Shown here: piece by piece, positions 41,353-51,750 of the stretch | How positions within the stretch are numbered: position 1 is the stretch's first letter | How the letters are laid out: each line of letters begins with the position of its first letter | Source of the DNA: Isochrysis galbana | Taxonomy: Eukaryota > Haptophyta > Isochrysidales > Isochrysidaceae | NCBI GenBank assembly: GCA_018136815.1 | Contig: CM030932.1 | Location: 9,362,001-9,426,000, forward strand | DNA: 64,000 nucleotides | Direction: 5' to 3' | Made by a program: the position numbers and the translations under genes | Notes under the pieces: model-generated | The model's database searches: none | What the model saw: the letters and a program-made list of their open reading frames with translations, nothing else | What the model was told of the DNA's origin: nothing

Positions 41353-43446
41353 TCAGAGCAATCCCGCGGGCGACTGTTTTCGAGCGCGATGCAGCGAAAG
41401 CATGGCGAATAGGAATACCATTGCACCGCTCACCATTCCAGCGGCAGCGAGCACATCGCTACTACTGGAAGCAGCTGTTGGTTCCCAATTTAGCGCAAAT
41501 CCCATAACCCGCAACCCGGCAAAGTGCGGCAAACTTGGGCCGCGCGCCGTGCTGCTTGGCGGTGGCGGCGAGCCGCTGGTCTCCTTTGCGCTCTGGACGT
41601 CGTGCAAGGCGTGCAAAAACCCCTTGGTGAACATCCCAAAAAGATCTGATCGGCCAGCGGCTCCTGGCGGGAGAGGCGGCGGCGGCGGGCGTAGCGACAT
41701 GGCACCATAGGCAGCAAGGGCTGACACTATGGCTGCGGTGGGGTCGATCCCGGTCGACTTGGACAGCGCCATTGACGAAAGGATAAAGTCGGTAGCGATG
41801 GCGGCATCCTCCTTTTTCGAGCCGGGCGGCTTGACGTTGGAAATGTTGAAGCGCCAGTCGACCGTCCTCCCATCAGGCAATTTCGTGCCGCCAAGCACTG
41901 GCCAATGGTCAGGCGTATCCAGAGAACCTACGGCGTCGCGAGTGCGGCACACCTCCTTGGTCCGGCCAGCCAGAGCGGCGGTAACGACCCTTCCCCAAGC
42001 CCAATCGCGATCCGCCTGTGTCACCGTACGAGATCGCACAATACGAGAGAAGAGGTGGTATGAAGGGCGGGGAATGCGAGGCATGGTAGGGTCGGAGCGG
42101 TTTACGGCTGCGAGCCCGAATTTGGGGCAATAGCCGTCGGCCCATTCCCAGTTGTCGGCAGCTGTCCAGAAGGTGTAGCCGCGCACGCGAATCCCGCGGG
42201 CACGGGCAGCGTGCAGTGCAACGAGGTGTTCCACCATGTACGAAGGCCGCAGGATATCTTCTGAATCGGCGATGCCGTTCTCCGTGATGACGAAGCCATA
42301 ACCATCGGCGTTCAGGAAGCGCGCATTGGGATCGGTACCATATCGATCTTGGAAGGACTGCAGGAGGTTGACGAGGCCAGCGGGGGATATGCCGCGGCCT
42401 GACCCTGAGTACTCTACTTCCTTGGGCGCCAGACCTGGCCCAATGCCCGTCACCACCTCAAGGCCATAGTAGTTGATGCCACAGAAATCGATAGCATCCT
42501 TGACGAGGTCCACAAAAAGGTATTTGGCGTACAAGTCGATGAAGAGGGTGGATCCCGAGTCGAGGCCAGCGGATAGCGGGCGCGAGTCCATTACGAGATG
42601 TGCAATGCCCACTGGAGCGAACGACAGGCCGGCCTGCTTCTCATGCTTGTGGATGAACTCGTATATTTGGCGGTGAGCGAGGATCATGTGCGTTTGAGCA
42701 AGGAGTGAACCTGTCTGCGGATTCGTCATGCAGTTGAGCCTTGCCATCGGGTTCTGCACCCGTGGGCCCGGGGGCCAAATACCCATGCAGTGGGTAAGCA
42801 TGGTGAAGACCACTGGTTCGTTGAAGGTCACCCAAAAGTCGACGAGTGGCGCAAGGCGCTTGATTACATCGGTCGCAAAGGCAACAAAATGGGCTGGCGA
42901 GTTGGAGTGCTGGAAGAGTTCTCCAGAAGCTGCGCCTTCGTTTGTCTCAGCCCGCCCAAACGTCTGGCCCCACTCCGGGAAGGAGTGGTGGAAGAGGGAG
43001 AGCATCACCCTCATATTGTGTTTGCGTACTAGCTTGAGCGTACGCTCATACTCATCGAGCACCGCCCAGTCCTGCACGCCGCACGGCTCGTTCCGCTCGA
43101 GCGTGCAGTCAGGCACCAGGCGGCCCCAGTCGACGCCGAGTCGGTAGACACCGACACCGGTGTCGGCGGCCAGTTTGATATCCACCTCAGGCTCCGACCA
43201 GAAGCGCAACCGCTCCTCGGCACGTGGCGTGTTGTTCCATGCCTTGACACCGCCGCGGTGCGCAAACTGCACCCACGTGTCATTCAGCATATCCTCAGCG
43301 TGTGCGGGGGCGGTGGCGAGGCCGAACCAGAGGTCATCGGCTGTGCGGAAGTCGGCGACCAGTGCCTCGCCTGCCGCCGCGCACGCGCACGCGCACGCGA
43401 GCAGCGCCGGCGTGAGGCGGCGCCGGCGCGGGAACAAGGAGCTCAT
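41353..43446 (-). CDS. SFR2: SFR2-like galactolipid:galactolipid galactosyltransferase (GH1 family)
   Basis: A single-exon 697-residue ORF from ATG 43446. SFR2 moves galactose between monogalactosyldiacylglycerols in plastid envelope membranes, making oligogalactolipids under freezing or osmotic stress in plants. The sequence has the SFR2-type opening FGLATAPAHAEDMLNDTWVQ (41-60), FWSEPEVDIKLAADTG, VTFNEP with acid/base Glu210, INYYGLEVVTG, YSGSGRGISP, ITENG with nucleophile Glu389, and FWTAADNWEWADGYCPKFGL. The GH1 barrel is complete and the NWEWADG motif is typical of this subgroup. An N-terminal hydrophobic segment (11-25) and a C-terminal span (near 663-685, MVSGAMVFLFAMLSL) fit membrane anchoring. 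The C-terminal about 180 residues beyond the barrel are extra. Substrate is inferred from family. Confidence 0.88.
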   Translation of the reverse strand: MSSLFPRRRRLTPALLACACACAAAGEALVADFRTADDLWFGLATAPAHAEDMLNDTWVQFAHRGGVKAWNNTPRAEERLRFWSEPEVDIKLAADTGVGVYRLGVDWGRLVPDCTLERNEPCGVQDWAVLDEYERTLKLVRKHNMRVMLSLFHHSFPEWGQTFGRAETNEGAASGELFQHSNSPAHFVAFATDVIKRLAPLVDFWVTFNEPVVFTMLTHCMGIWPPGPRVQNPMARLNCMTNPQTGSLLAQTHMILAHRQIYEFIHKHEKQAGLSFAPVGIAHLVMDSRPLSAGLDSGSTLFIDLYAKYLFVDLVKDAIDFCGINYYGLEVVTGIGPGLAPKEVEYSGSGRGISPAGLVNLLQSFQDRYGTDPNARFLNADGYGFVITENGIADSEDILRPSYMVEHLVALHAARARGIRVRGYTFWTAADNWEWADGYCPKFGLAAVNRSDPTMPRIPRPSYHLFSRIVRSRTVTQADRDWAWGRVVTAALAGRTKEVCRTRDAVGSLDTPDHWPVLGGTKLPDGRTVDWRFNISNVKPPGSKKEDAAIATDFILSSMALSKSTGIDPTAAIVSALAAYGAMSLRPPPPPLPPGAAGRSDLFGMFTKGFLHALHDVQSAKETSGSPPPPSSTARGPSLPHFAGLRVMGFALNWEPTAASSSSDVLAAAGMVSGAMVFLFAMLSLHRARKQSPAGLL

Positions 43447-44669
43447 GGAGGCTGGCTGCTCCTCTCTCTTACTAACTGTGGCGCGGGCTCGCGGCGGGGG
43501 GCATGGGGGGGGGGGAGCGGGGGAGGAAGGGGGTCCTTTCTCTCTTCTCTCTCTCTTCCTGCGGGGGGCTTCCTCATGTACAAATGAGCGACTTAGAAGC
43601 TTCTCCCCCCTCCTCGGTCGGTCCATCCGAGCCCCAGCCGCCCGCCCGAGGAGAACAATCTCGCAGAGGAGTTTAATAGTAGCCTCTGCTCCCCCCCCTC
43701 TCCCTCTCCAGTCTCAAGTCCGTCCTTCTCCTTACTCCAGCCACATTTCCCCCTCTGCTCTACTCCTAATTTTTCTCTACAAGTACAAAAGTACACTACT
43801 TTCGTCTGCAAGTCTCTCTGTGGATGTGGTGGCGAGGGAGAGGGAGAGAGGGAGGTGGCGAGAGTCTCTCCCCCTTCCTCTCTTCCTCCTCCTCCTCCAT
43901 CGTTTGTATCGTGTACATCGTGTATTCCGTGTACAGTGTGTTGTAGTCTCCCAAGCTCCTCGAATAGCTATAGCTTGAAGACTATGCTCTATGGCGCCAA
44001 TGGCCAATGGCCAATGGTTAGTGTCAGGGGCGTGACTACGATGTACGGTGATACGGTGATGACCTGACCCCTACTCGGCGACCGGCCCATATGAAACCGA
44101 CTCCCGACCCCCCTTTCCCCTTCCCCATTCAGCATCCCAATAGTCGCTTTCATCGACCCCCCCCCCACCCCTCACCCCCACTCCCGCCTCCTTGTTATCT
44201 TGTTATACGTGAAGACGAAGACGACAAAGACTCAAAGACGGTAAAAGTCAGCTTTAAAAGTTCAAAAAATTCGTCTGAAACGCAAGCGGAAGCCATTCAG
44301 AACTCAGAACCATGCGATGCGAACCCCACCCCCACGCTTCCCCCACGACTCTATCTAGAACGTTGTTATGAACCTACTACTATGAACCTAAGTGAACTCA
44401 TAGGTAAATCGGCTCATCCCTGATGACGATTTGACCGTGTGAGCGCCTCTCCGCCGCCCCACCGGCCTGCGGCGGAGCGCGCGAAACATGGCGAGTCGGC
44501 GCCCCGCCCTCGCCCGCAGCCTTTCCCCCAACCCCCCTCCCCCCGCCTCTCGTCCGCCGGGAGTCTGGCACGCGTGCGGTAGGGGCGGAGGTACGAGAAT
44601 CGCCGGTTGCGCGCCCGACCTGAGCTCCGATCCCTCACGCTTGCGCGCGCCTGCTTCAACTTCTTGTAG
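43447..44669. other. 5' flank between divergent genes; first exon of the DEK/HMG gene not resolved
   Basis: The region includes C- and CT-rich leader sequence for the SFR2-like gene and, on its right, the missing start of the DEK/HMG gene. An ATG at 44488 (ATGGCGAGTCGG) is a candidate, but no donor after it matches the phase 0 required at 44670. Confidence 0.4.
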
Positions 44670-46743
44670 GCGAGCGAGGAGGTACCCCCAATCAGCACGA
44701 CCCGCGCGCGCCGCGAAGTGAAGGCCGTCGAGAAGCTGACCATCGAGCAGAAAGAGGACGTGGAGTTCGTTGTCGAGAAGGTGCAGGCCCGACCAGCTGC
44801 AAGTGCCTGCCTTGGAACGGCCGAGGAGCACGATCGACCTCCCCTCCAACCGCCCTCCCATCGCGCAGGGTGATGGCACCCCCTTGGGTGAGATTGAGAA
44901 TGGTGAGCACGCCGACACAACATTTGATAGCACACGCTTTTGCCTGCTGATGGCCAACGATAGGAGCTTCTCGAACGGCCTTTGCACGGGCGCTCTGTGG
45001 CGCATCTTCCATGTGGCACATCTTCCTTGCAAGTTACCTGCGTGCTAACGGCTGCACTGGATTATCAGTGCCTGCCTAGCCTCATGATCCTGGCAATTGA
45101 TGTTCCTGCACAGTTGAATTCAAGATCAGCCGATTTGCGGCTCAGTCAGACGAGCTCAAGACGCTTCACCGCGTGTGCTTCGGCAAACCTGGAGCAGTGC
45201 GTGCAAATCAAGCCTTCCCTGTCCTGCAAGCATGCAACGCTGCACAAAGCAAACAATCTCGTGGCCCCAATTCTGCAAGGGCCCAGGAGGGAATCACCCC
45301 AGCTATGCTCGGACTTCGAGAATTGGAGAGTGCCTAATTATCAAACACCGCCCATGTGAACGATGGAAACAGCAAGTTCGCGCTGTCTCCAAGAGGAAAC
45401 ATGCCATAATCACATACCAATGTCTGCTACCTGCAGAAACTAACTGTGAAGAAGAATCTCCGCAAATTTTCTGGCTTTATCGGCGATGCGAAGAAGAAGG
45501 AAGCCGATATCAAGAAGAAGGCAGAGCAATTAAAGAAGGTCGATGGCAAGATCATCAAAAAAGTTCTTGAGGTTTGCGACCTCCAGATATCGGGTACCAA
45601 GGCTGAGTCTATTGACAGGCTGCTTGCGTTCCTTAGCAAGCCTGAGTCTTCGGGTGGGCATAGCACGCAATGGCCCTTTTGGTACTGTCCATGGCGCATC
45701 ACGGAATTTGCTCGGCTTGCGATTGTAGTCGCTCGCAAATCGGCGTCATGCCTCGCAACTCGATGATTCGTGCGGGCTGACAATGGCCATTCGAACATTC
45801 AGGCAAAAAGTCCTTGGTTGAGAAGATCGGCGAGAAGCGGAAGGCAGCAGAGCGCAAGAAGTCCACAGTTGCTCGCAAGAAGGCCAAGAAGGGCCCGGGC
45901 AAGGTGGAGAAGGTGAAGCGTCCCAAAACAGCTTACCAGCTCTATGCAGATTCGAGGTGCGTGTGCAGCTGGGTTGAGCATGAGCAAACATGAGACATTT
46001 GGAGGCACGCAACCCCACGCCTGAACCAATTCAACACATGACTCGTTAAATGTGCAGTCCAATATCCTCTGGTTATTGGCATGAACTGCTGGAGTGTGCG
46101 AGCCTTGCTCTGCTGTGTAGTTCGTCATAGCTGCATAGACCGCCGCCCTTCCCTCACTAAACCAGTATTCGCAGTATCTCACGTTGCCATCGTGCTCGAT
46201 CGTTTTCAGGCGAGAGAAGGTGAAGGCGGAGAATCCTGATGCTTCGTTTGGTGAGTTGCAGAAGATCTTGGCGGAAAAGTGGAAGGCCATCTCCGAGGAG
46301 CGCAGGGCAAAGTACATGGAACAGGCAGCGGAGCTTAAGAAGGAATTCGATGCGAAACAGGTGAAACTCATGGCACGCCAGTAAAGAGGTTGCATTTTGC
46401 TATGGACTGTAGCCGTAGGGAGCAACGGAATTGGTTTAGCGGGCAAATACATGTTGGCATGATGGGCGTCACGAACGTTGCTCATGCCTACTTCCTCCCA
46501 TGGTGGCAGGGCAAAGGCAAGGCCAAGGCGAGCCCTTCGAAGAAGGCAAAGAAGGCAGACGAGTCAGCTCCCGAGGAGGAGGAGGAGGTAGAGGAGGAGG
46601 AGGAGGGGGAGGGCGAAGAGGAAGGCGAACAAGAGGGCGATGAGGATGGGGATGAGGAAGGAGAAGCTGGTAATGACGAGGAAGATAGGGACGATAAGGA
46701 AGGTGAGGATGCGAAGGCCAATGAGGAGGGGGACGATGAATGA
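44670..46743 (+). CDS. DEK: DEK-domain plus HMG-box chromatin protein, spliced
   Basis: Seven coding exons join in phase: 44670-44780, 44869-44902, 45114-45196, 45437-45653, 45803-45956, 46210-46360 and 46510-46743 (327 residues plus an unresolved first exon). Donors are GTGCAG, GTGAGC, GTGCGT, GTGGGC, GTGCGT and GTGAAA. The order is a DEK signature (RREVKAVEKLTIE, GDGTPLGEIENV, SDELKTLHRVCFGKPGA), the SAP-like DEK core (KKNLRKFSGF, VLEVCDLQISGTKAESIDRL), a Lys-rich linker, an HMG box (RPKTAYQLYADSRR, NPDASFGELQKILAEKWKAI) and a long Glu/Asp tail to TGA 46743. DEK binds and supercoils DNA and chaperones histones; an HMG box bends DNA. DEK of plants and animals carries a different C-terminal domain, so this fusion is unusual. 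A nuclear, architectural role is well supported. Confidence 0.88.
46345..46450. repeat. inverted duplication of an HMG-gene exon/intron junction
   Basis: The sequence around the exon 6 end and following intron is repeated in reverse complement at 47245-47341: TGCAACCTCTTTACTGGCGT, GTTTCGCATCGA and GTTGCTCCC are shared, with about ten mismatches. The distal copy has no role in the gene. Confidence 0.75.
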
Positions 46744-48011
46744 CCGCTTTGCTCAACAATTTCGATTGGATAGCATACGGATTCCAGGTAGCTCGCTCAC
46801 TTTTTTTGCATCGATAAGGCGGTTTTGCGGTGCCTCTAAGGTAGGGGTTGTGTCGTGGATAATGACCATCCAGTGGTTGTCGAATCGCCAAGCTGTTGCG
46901 CCACAGATGGCTGTTACTGAACGCAACGAGATCGCAATTCGATTCTTGTATCGGCAAGCACATGCCGTGAACGGTGGGGTGGCAGCCTGGCTACACCCAT
47001 CGAGTGCAATCACATGTTTGCGCGTTACCGGCGTGATGCCCATTTCGACGGTCGATCGTTGTGTCATGACTGGCTCGGTGGTGTGATGGTTCGTTCATGG
47101 CGATGAGACGTGCTCGTGACTACTTATGCTGATGCTGCGTGCTATTTGAGATGCGAGGTGTTTCTCGACATGCCATTTGGACACGCAAATTAGATTTGCG
47201 TATGCTTTCAAAGTGCAATGCATAGTCGTGCTTGTGCCGGCGGTGCTGTCGGCGACTCGTGTTGCTCCCCACAGCTGATGTCCATAGCACAATGCAACCT
47301 CTTTACTGGCGTGCCTTGAGTTTCACTTGTTTCGCATCGAGGCGAGTGCCTGAAACCTCAGGCGGGTACTTTTCTCTGCCCCCGATCCCAGAATCACGAA
47401 ACTTCAGATGTTTTTTCTCTCTGCTCTACCCTCGATCTCCCGATGGGCGACCCTGAGAGGTATTAATTTTCTCTCCCCAAAGAGCCTCAGCCGGAGATCA
47501 TAAACCCCAGCCGGAGACCATAAACAACTACATTGTCATTGCCAACGTTGTATTTGTCAATGCGATTGTGCTAATTGTCTAGGAGCAAGTAATGGCACTC
47601 ACACTCACTCTCAAAAACATAGGGCATAGGCTACTGGTGGTTCCTTGCAGCCCGGCGATACCTGAATGCGCGACTTAACCTAAAGCAACGCTAGGAGCAC
47701 GCAAGGAGGTAAGCCAGGCGAGGGGCAAAGCAGGCGACAAGGGAGGCTACAAAGGAGGGCCGAGGGCAAAGAGGGCGAATGTAGGGGAAATAGGAAATAA
47801 AAAAGATCTGAAGATTCAGGACTACACACCTATCGCTAGTCGGGTATATTCTACCCTCGCCCGTCATCACCCTTCTCTCCCGTCGCCCCGTATCCTCGCC
47901 TCCCCCCCCTCTTTCCTTTTTCGTCGGTGTCAGGGGTCACGGGTGCGTGCGGCCCTGGTACACTACCACGGCCCGGTCTCGGATGCGTGTTCCAGTTCGC
48001 GGGCCTTGTCG
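46744..48011. other. no supported gene
   Basis: Apart from the inverted duplicate at 47245-47341, there is only non-coding sequence, with C-rich and AT-rich alternation and no domain. Confidence 0.4.
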
Positions 48012-48263
48012 TCAAAGGTCTGGCGGAATTCGACGATCATGGATCATGGGGTATTTCACCCCATGAAGCGCAAACACGCCTTGATTGATCCTTGAATTTG
48101 GACTTGTATTGTTGCGCGCAATCCGCCGCGAGACCAGGATCTCCCATGGGCCCGATGAGCTTTTAGCGAGGAATTCCGGTTCGAGGTCCATGCCCTCGAG
48201 CTTGTTTAGATGCGCTACAATGGCGCTAAACGCCTCCTCATCCTTATTTGATTGTGATGCCAC
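48012..48263 (-). pseudogene. LINE ORF1 core fragment
   Basis: The frame reads FSAIVAHLNKLEGMDLEPEF and SSSGPWEILVSRRIARNN. This parallels the ORF1 core at 25040-25140 (YAAIVELLLELEGVDPEPDF, ARGPWHIAVNEDCAQQ) position by position, with the following helix also similar. Only this 80-codon core remains. Confidence 0.65.
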
Positions 48264-49567
48264 GGTCCGTGGAGGTGAAGGTCATGATGATTTGTGAGTA
48301 GTCCATCTGCATCTGGAACTCTTGTGGGGTGGGCAGAGAGAGAGGAGGGGAGCGTGGCGCGCTCCATGACCCTATCGTTTTGACGATAGTTATGAAAAGG
48401 GCCAATGTAGGATGATGCGACGGTGACTAGCCTACAAGGAGGGGACATAGAAATGCAGATGACTTCTAAAACAAAAAGGTCGATCGCGGATGCGAGAGTT
48501 TTATTATTATTGTAGAACGAGGTGCTTTGGTCCAGGCCAGCTGGCGATACCCATGGTTTCGTGTTTCGCTGTGAGAGGCGCGCATGAAGGCCGCCGGTAA
48601 AACAAAGCCTGGGGGGGCTTGAAATATATTTCCGCACGGCCATCGGAGGCCTGAAATCGGTAAATCGGGGATTTTTCGAAAATTTTGCCGGAAGACCGCC
48701 GATTTTTTGGCTGATCTCCCATATCAGAACCTACAGGAAGCTTATTTAGGCCTTCGTCTGCCCACTACAGATGGTGCCCTCCGCACCCTCCTAGTGAGTG
48801 ACCGGGCTACCATATCCATGTGTGAGTAAGGACATGGATATTATGATAATATTATGGTACCATTGTTTTCACTTCCGGTTCTGGACACATCATGAGTATG
48901 TGAGTATGTGCAAAAATTCATTCATCAGATCTTGAATATTTGAGCATCTTGGAGTGTTCCACTTGAAATCTCACTTCTATAGCCTCCTCAATACTAATTA
49001 CTATTACTATTTCCCTTACTCTTACTTACGCCTAGCACCGCGTACCTAATATTTTATGCCTATGCTGATCTATGCCTATGCCTATGCATTGTGCATGGTG
49101 CTTACACAACGACGCACACCCACAGCACACTTTTCACAACACAGGCCTTCTTTACGAGAGCAGACACATATGCACACACTACACACTACATTCCATCGCC
49201 GCTGCCTAATCACAGACATCGCCACAACTACCGACCAGATCAGCAGGTTACAACTTACAGCGTAGCCAAGCGCAACTGCAGCGCCACAGCTACCGACCAG
49301 ATCAGCAGCTTAGCCAAACGCAAATTACTTAATTGACATTCCAGTTCCACAGCGCCACAGCTACCGACCAGATCAGCAGCCTAGCCGAGGGCAAACTGCT
49401 AAATTGAGACATTCCAAATCCACGCCACAACACAAATAAGCACATGCACCCCTACATCGGCAGAGAGACATGGATCGGAGGGCACGTCCCAGTGCGCCAA
49501 AATACGGCACATTCCCGCTTCACTTTGGGCGCCAAACACGCTTCCAGAGTATCCTACCCACACGGAG
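48264..49567. other. no supported gene; dispersed repeat at 48630-48755
   Basis: 48630-48755 is the inverted relative of 6660-6800 (shared TAAATAAGC, TTTTCGAAAAAT and TTTCAGGCCT). Near 49210-49390 the phrase CAGCTACCGACCAGATCAGC recurs three times with a spacing of about 70 bp. No gene is seen. Confidence 0.5.
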
Positions 49568-49957
49568 CTAGATCTGCGCATCTGGAGGGCTTGGCAACAT
49601 CTCTGGTATGTTTGCACCCATTCTCTCCTGCTTTTGAGCGGCAGCGATGAGTTTGCATAAATCAAAGAACGAGAGGGTCATTAATTCAAATGTCGACACC
49701 TCGGCCTCTAGCTGTTTGAATACCCGCGAGCGAAGGCCAGCTCCCATGGTGGAAGTTACACCGATATTGAGCAAAGTCGTTGCGGCAGGAGGAGAAGGCG
49801 GGACACCGAGAGATGCGCCCACCTCGGCCACATCTTTGCCTGTCGAGATGGAGATGAGCTCGAGCATGGACTGGTGGATGGAAGCGAGCTCAAGCTCGGC
49901 TGCTGTAGGTCCGCCGGTCCGCATTCGTTTCGCATCGCCACTGCTGGGCGCGTCCAT
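49568..49957 (-). CDS. small unknown protein
   Basis: An ORF with ATG at 49957 (MDAPSSGDAKRMR; an in-frame ATG also exists at 50008). The roughly 130 residues are mixed helical (AAELELASIHQSMLELISIS, SFFDLCKLIAAAQKQERMG), without signal, span or known domain. The proper-looking amino-acid balance and the ATG support a gene more than the surrounding frames do, but it could be a retroelement scrap. Confidence 0.35.
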   Translation of the reverse strand: MDAPSSGDAKRMRTGGPTAAELELASIHQSMLELISISTGKDVAEVGASLGVPPSPPAATTLLNIGVTSTMGAGLRSRVFKQLEAEVSTFELMTLSFFDLCKLIAAAQKQERMGANIPEMLPSPPDAQI

Positions 49958-50047
49958 CGACTGCACCGTCGCGGCAACTACCCGGATCTTCACAGCAGTA
50001 TCCTTCATCTTTAATCATTTCATCTTTACATCTCTACTTGGAACCAA

Positions 50048-50142
50048 CTCTTCACAGCTCAGTTGGTTAGAACGGTCGACTGTAGAAGTGCGCTTGCAGC
50101 CCTGACCGGTCCTCGGTTCGACTCCGACTCCGAGTGAAGAGA
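50048..50142 (+). tRNA. tRNA-Tyr (GUA) with intron; 6-nt duplication in T arm
   Basis: The acceptor halves CTCTTCA (50048-50054) and TGAAGAG (50135-50141) pair perfectly and are followed by discriminator A. The A-box is CAGCTCAGTTGG, the anticodon loop CTGTAGA (anticodon GTA), and the B-box GGTTCGACTCC. A short intron (about 50087-50100) follows the anticodon, as in nearly all eukaryotic tRNA-Tyr genes. The T stem CTCGG pairs with CCGAG only if one of two tandem 6-mers (TCCGAC, TCCGAG; 50123-50134) is skipped, so the T arm carries a 6-nt duplication. The gene is therefore either a pseudogene, unusual, or affected by a sequencing or assembly error. Confidence 0.75.
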
Positions 50143-50158
50143 AGTTCCCTTTTGTCCC

Positions 50159-50400
50159 CAGTGTCGTTCTGAATCTGTGTCGATCATGATCTCTCTGCTT
50201 TTGCTTTTACGTGTGCTATATTCATGGTCCCGCCAGTGTCGTTCTGAATCCGTGTCGATCATGATCTCTCTGCTTTTGCTTTTACGTGTGCTATATTCAT
50301 TGTCCCGCGGGAGGATCAACCCCCCACTCACCACTCACCACTCACCACTCACCACTCACCATTCACCATTCACTCTCACTCTCACTTGTCAATCGTCAAT
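50159..50400. repeat. 75-bp tandem duplication followed by CACTCACCA minisatellite
   Basis: CAGTGTCGTTCTGAATC begins at 50159 and 50234, each followed by ATCATGATCTCTCTGCTTTT. From about 50329 a (CACTCACCA)n array runs to about 50375. Confidence 0.9.
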
Positions 50401-51750
50401 CGTCACGTCCTAAACCTACTAGTAGTTTGGGGTTGGCAGAAATATCCACAAAATCGGACCCAAATTTCCGGCAAATTATCTCATTATCTCCAGCTCTGCA
50501 CTATGCACTATAAATAGCACTACACGCTTGTAGCTGTTGCGCCACGCGCGTGCGCGGGTGCGGCGGTTATTCATAAGTTACTTTCGAGCTCTAGCCTCCA
50601 TCCTCCATATCCTTACATCTACATTTGCCACTTGCACATTATTGATGATTGACCTCATTATTCAAACCTCATCACACATTGGAGCGGCTCAGGGCTCAGT
50701 TGTCCGTCTTCAACCGGCCTTCCCTCTCTCCGCTCTCCAGTATTGATGGTTATTTTGTAGACGGCGCCACATCGCCTGAACCGCCTGCTCCTTGTGGACG
50801 CCTTCAGGGTCTCATCTCGCACCTCTCAGCGGCCGCTCTCTTCTCCCTTGAGACCCATGCTTCCTCGTTGTAAAGGTACTCTTGTCGCCCCCCCCCCCTA
50901 ATTGATGGATTCTCCTATCTATCCCTTCTCTCTGTTCTTGTCCTTTCCGCGGCGCTCCGTCGCTCCTGAAGAAAAGAAGAGAGAAAAGGACATAGTAGTA
51001 ATATACACAGAACCACCTCTCTCCCCTGCTGCGCCCGCGAAACATCCCGCGATGATGAAAGGTCTCCTGCTAGTAGGAGTAGTGAGGAGATAAAGAAATG
51101 AGAAGGGTGCTTTTCGTGGGAACATACCGTCCACAAAAAAGGACGGACGGATTGTTGGGACACACATCTCATACTACGGAGATCGTCTATCTCTTCTACT
51201 CACGCGCCGCCCGCCTCTTCTTCCTTTTTTCTTCTCGATTCATTCCTCCCCTCACCGCCATTTCCCCTTCGTATCCCCCCCCCCCCCCCCGCCTTCTTCC
51301 TTTCTCTCCTCTCTCTCCTCTCTCCTCTCTCCTCTCTTATCTCTCCCCTCCCCCTCCCTCCCTCCCCCTCCCCCTCCTCTCTCACCGCCCCGCTCCCAGC
51401 ATCCGATGGGCCCCGCCTCGCCTCCGACTTTGCGCTAGCTGACCACGCAGAAGCAGAGAGAGGGGGAGAGGCTGGGAGGACGCGTGTCGCGGTGGGAAGG
51501 CGCAACGGCTCGAGGAGGTCGGCAGAAAGCACGTGCGATGCGGCGGCTGCGACCATCTCGGCAGAGGGTTGCCAGCCCTTCGATCGCAAGGCTCAGCCAG
51601 CGCCCGATGGTGGTGAGCAGGCCACGAGGACTCTGCGCGCGGCCCCCGCGATGGCAACGGACTCCCTCTCATTGTGCGAGCATCTACGCTCACCCGATCA
51701 ACCGCCTCCCCGCCTCCAAACCCGCTTAGGTCGTGCCGATTAGAGTGCTG

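Noticed and set aside
44488-44721. ATG at 44488 as the start of the DEK/HMG gene
   Set aside because: No donor after it gives the phase needed to enter exon 44670, so I left the start open.
46469-46963. Pro-rich minus-strand frame
   Set aside because: It is the complement of the Glu-rich acidic tail of the DEK/HMG gene.
50328-50380. CACTCACCA array as a CRISPR-like array
   Set aside because: The units are contiguous with no spacers, and this is a eukaryotic minisatellite.
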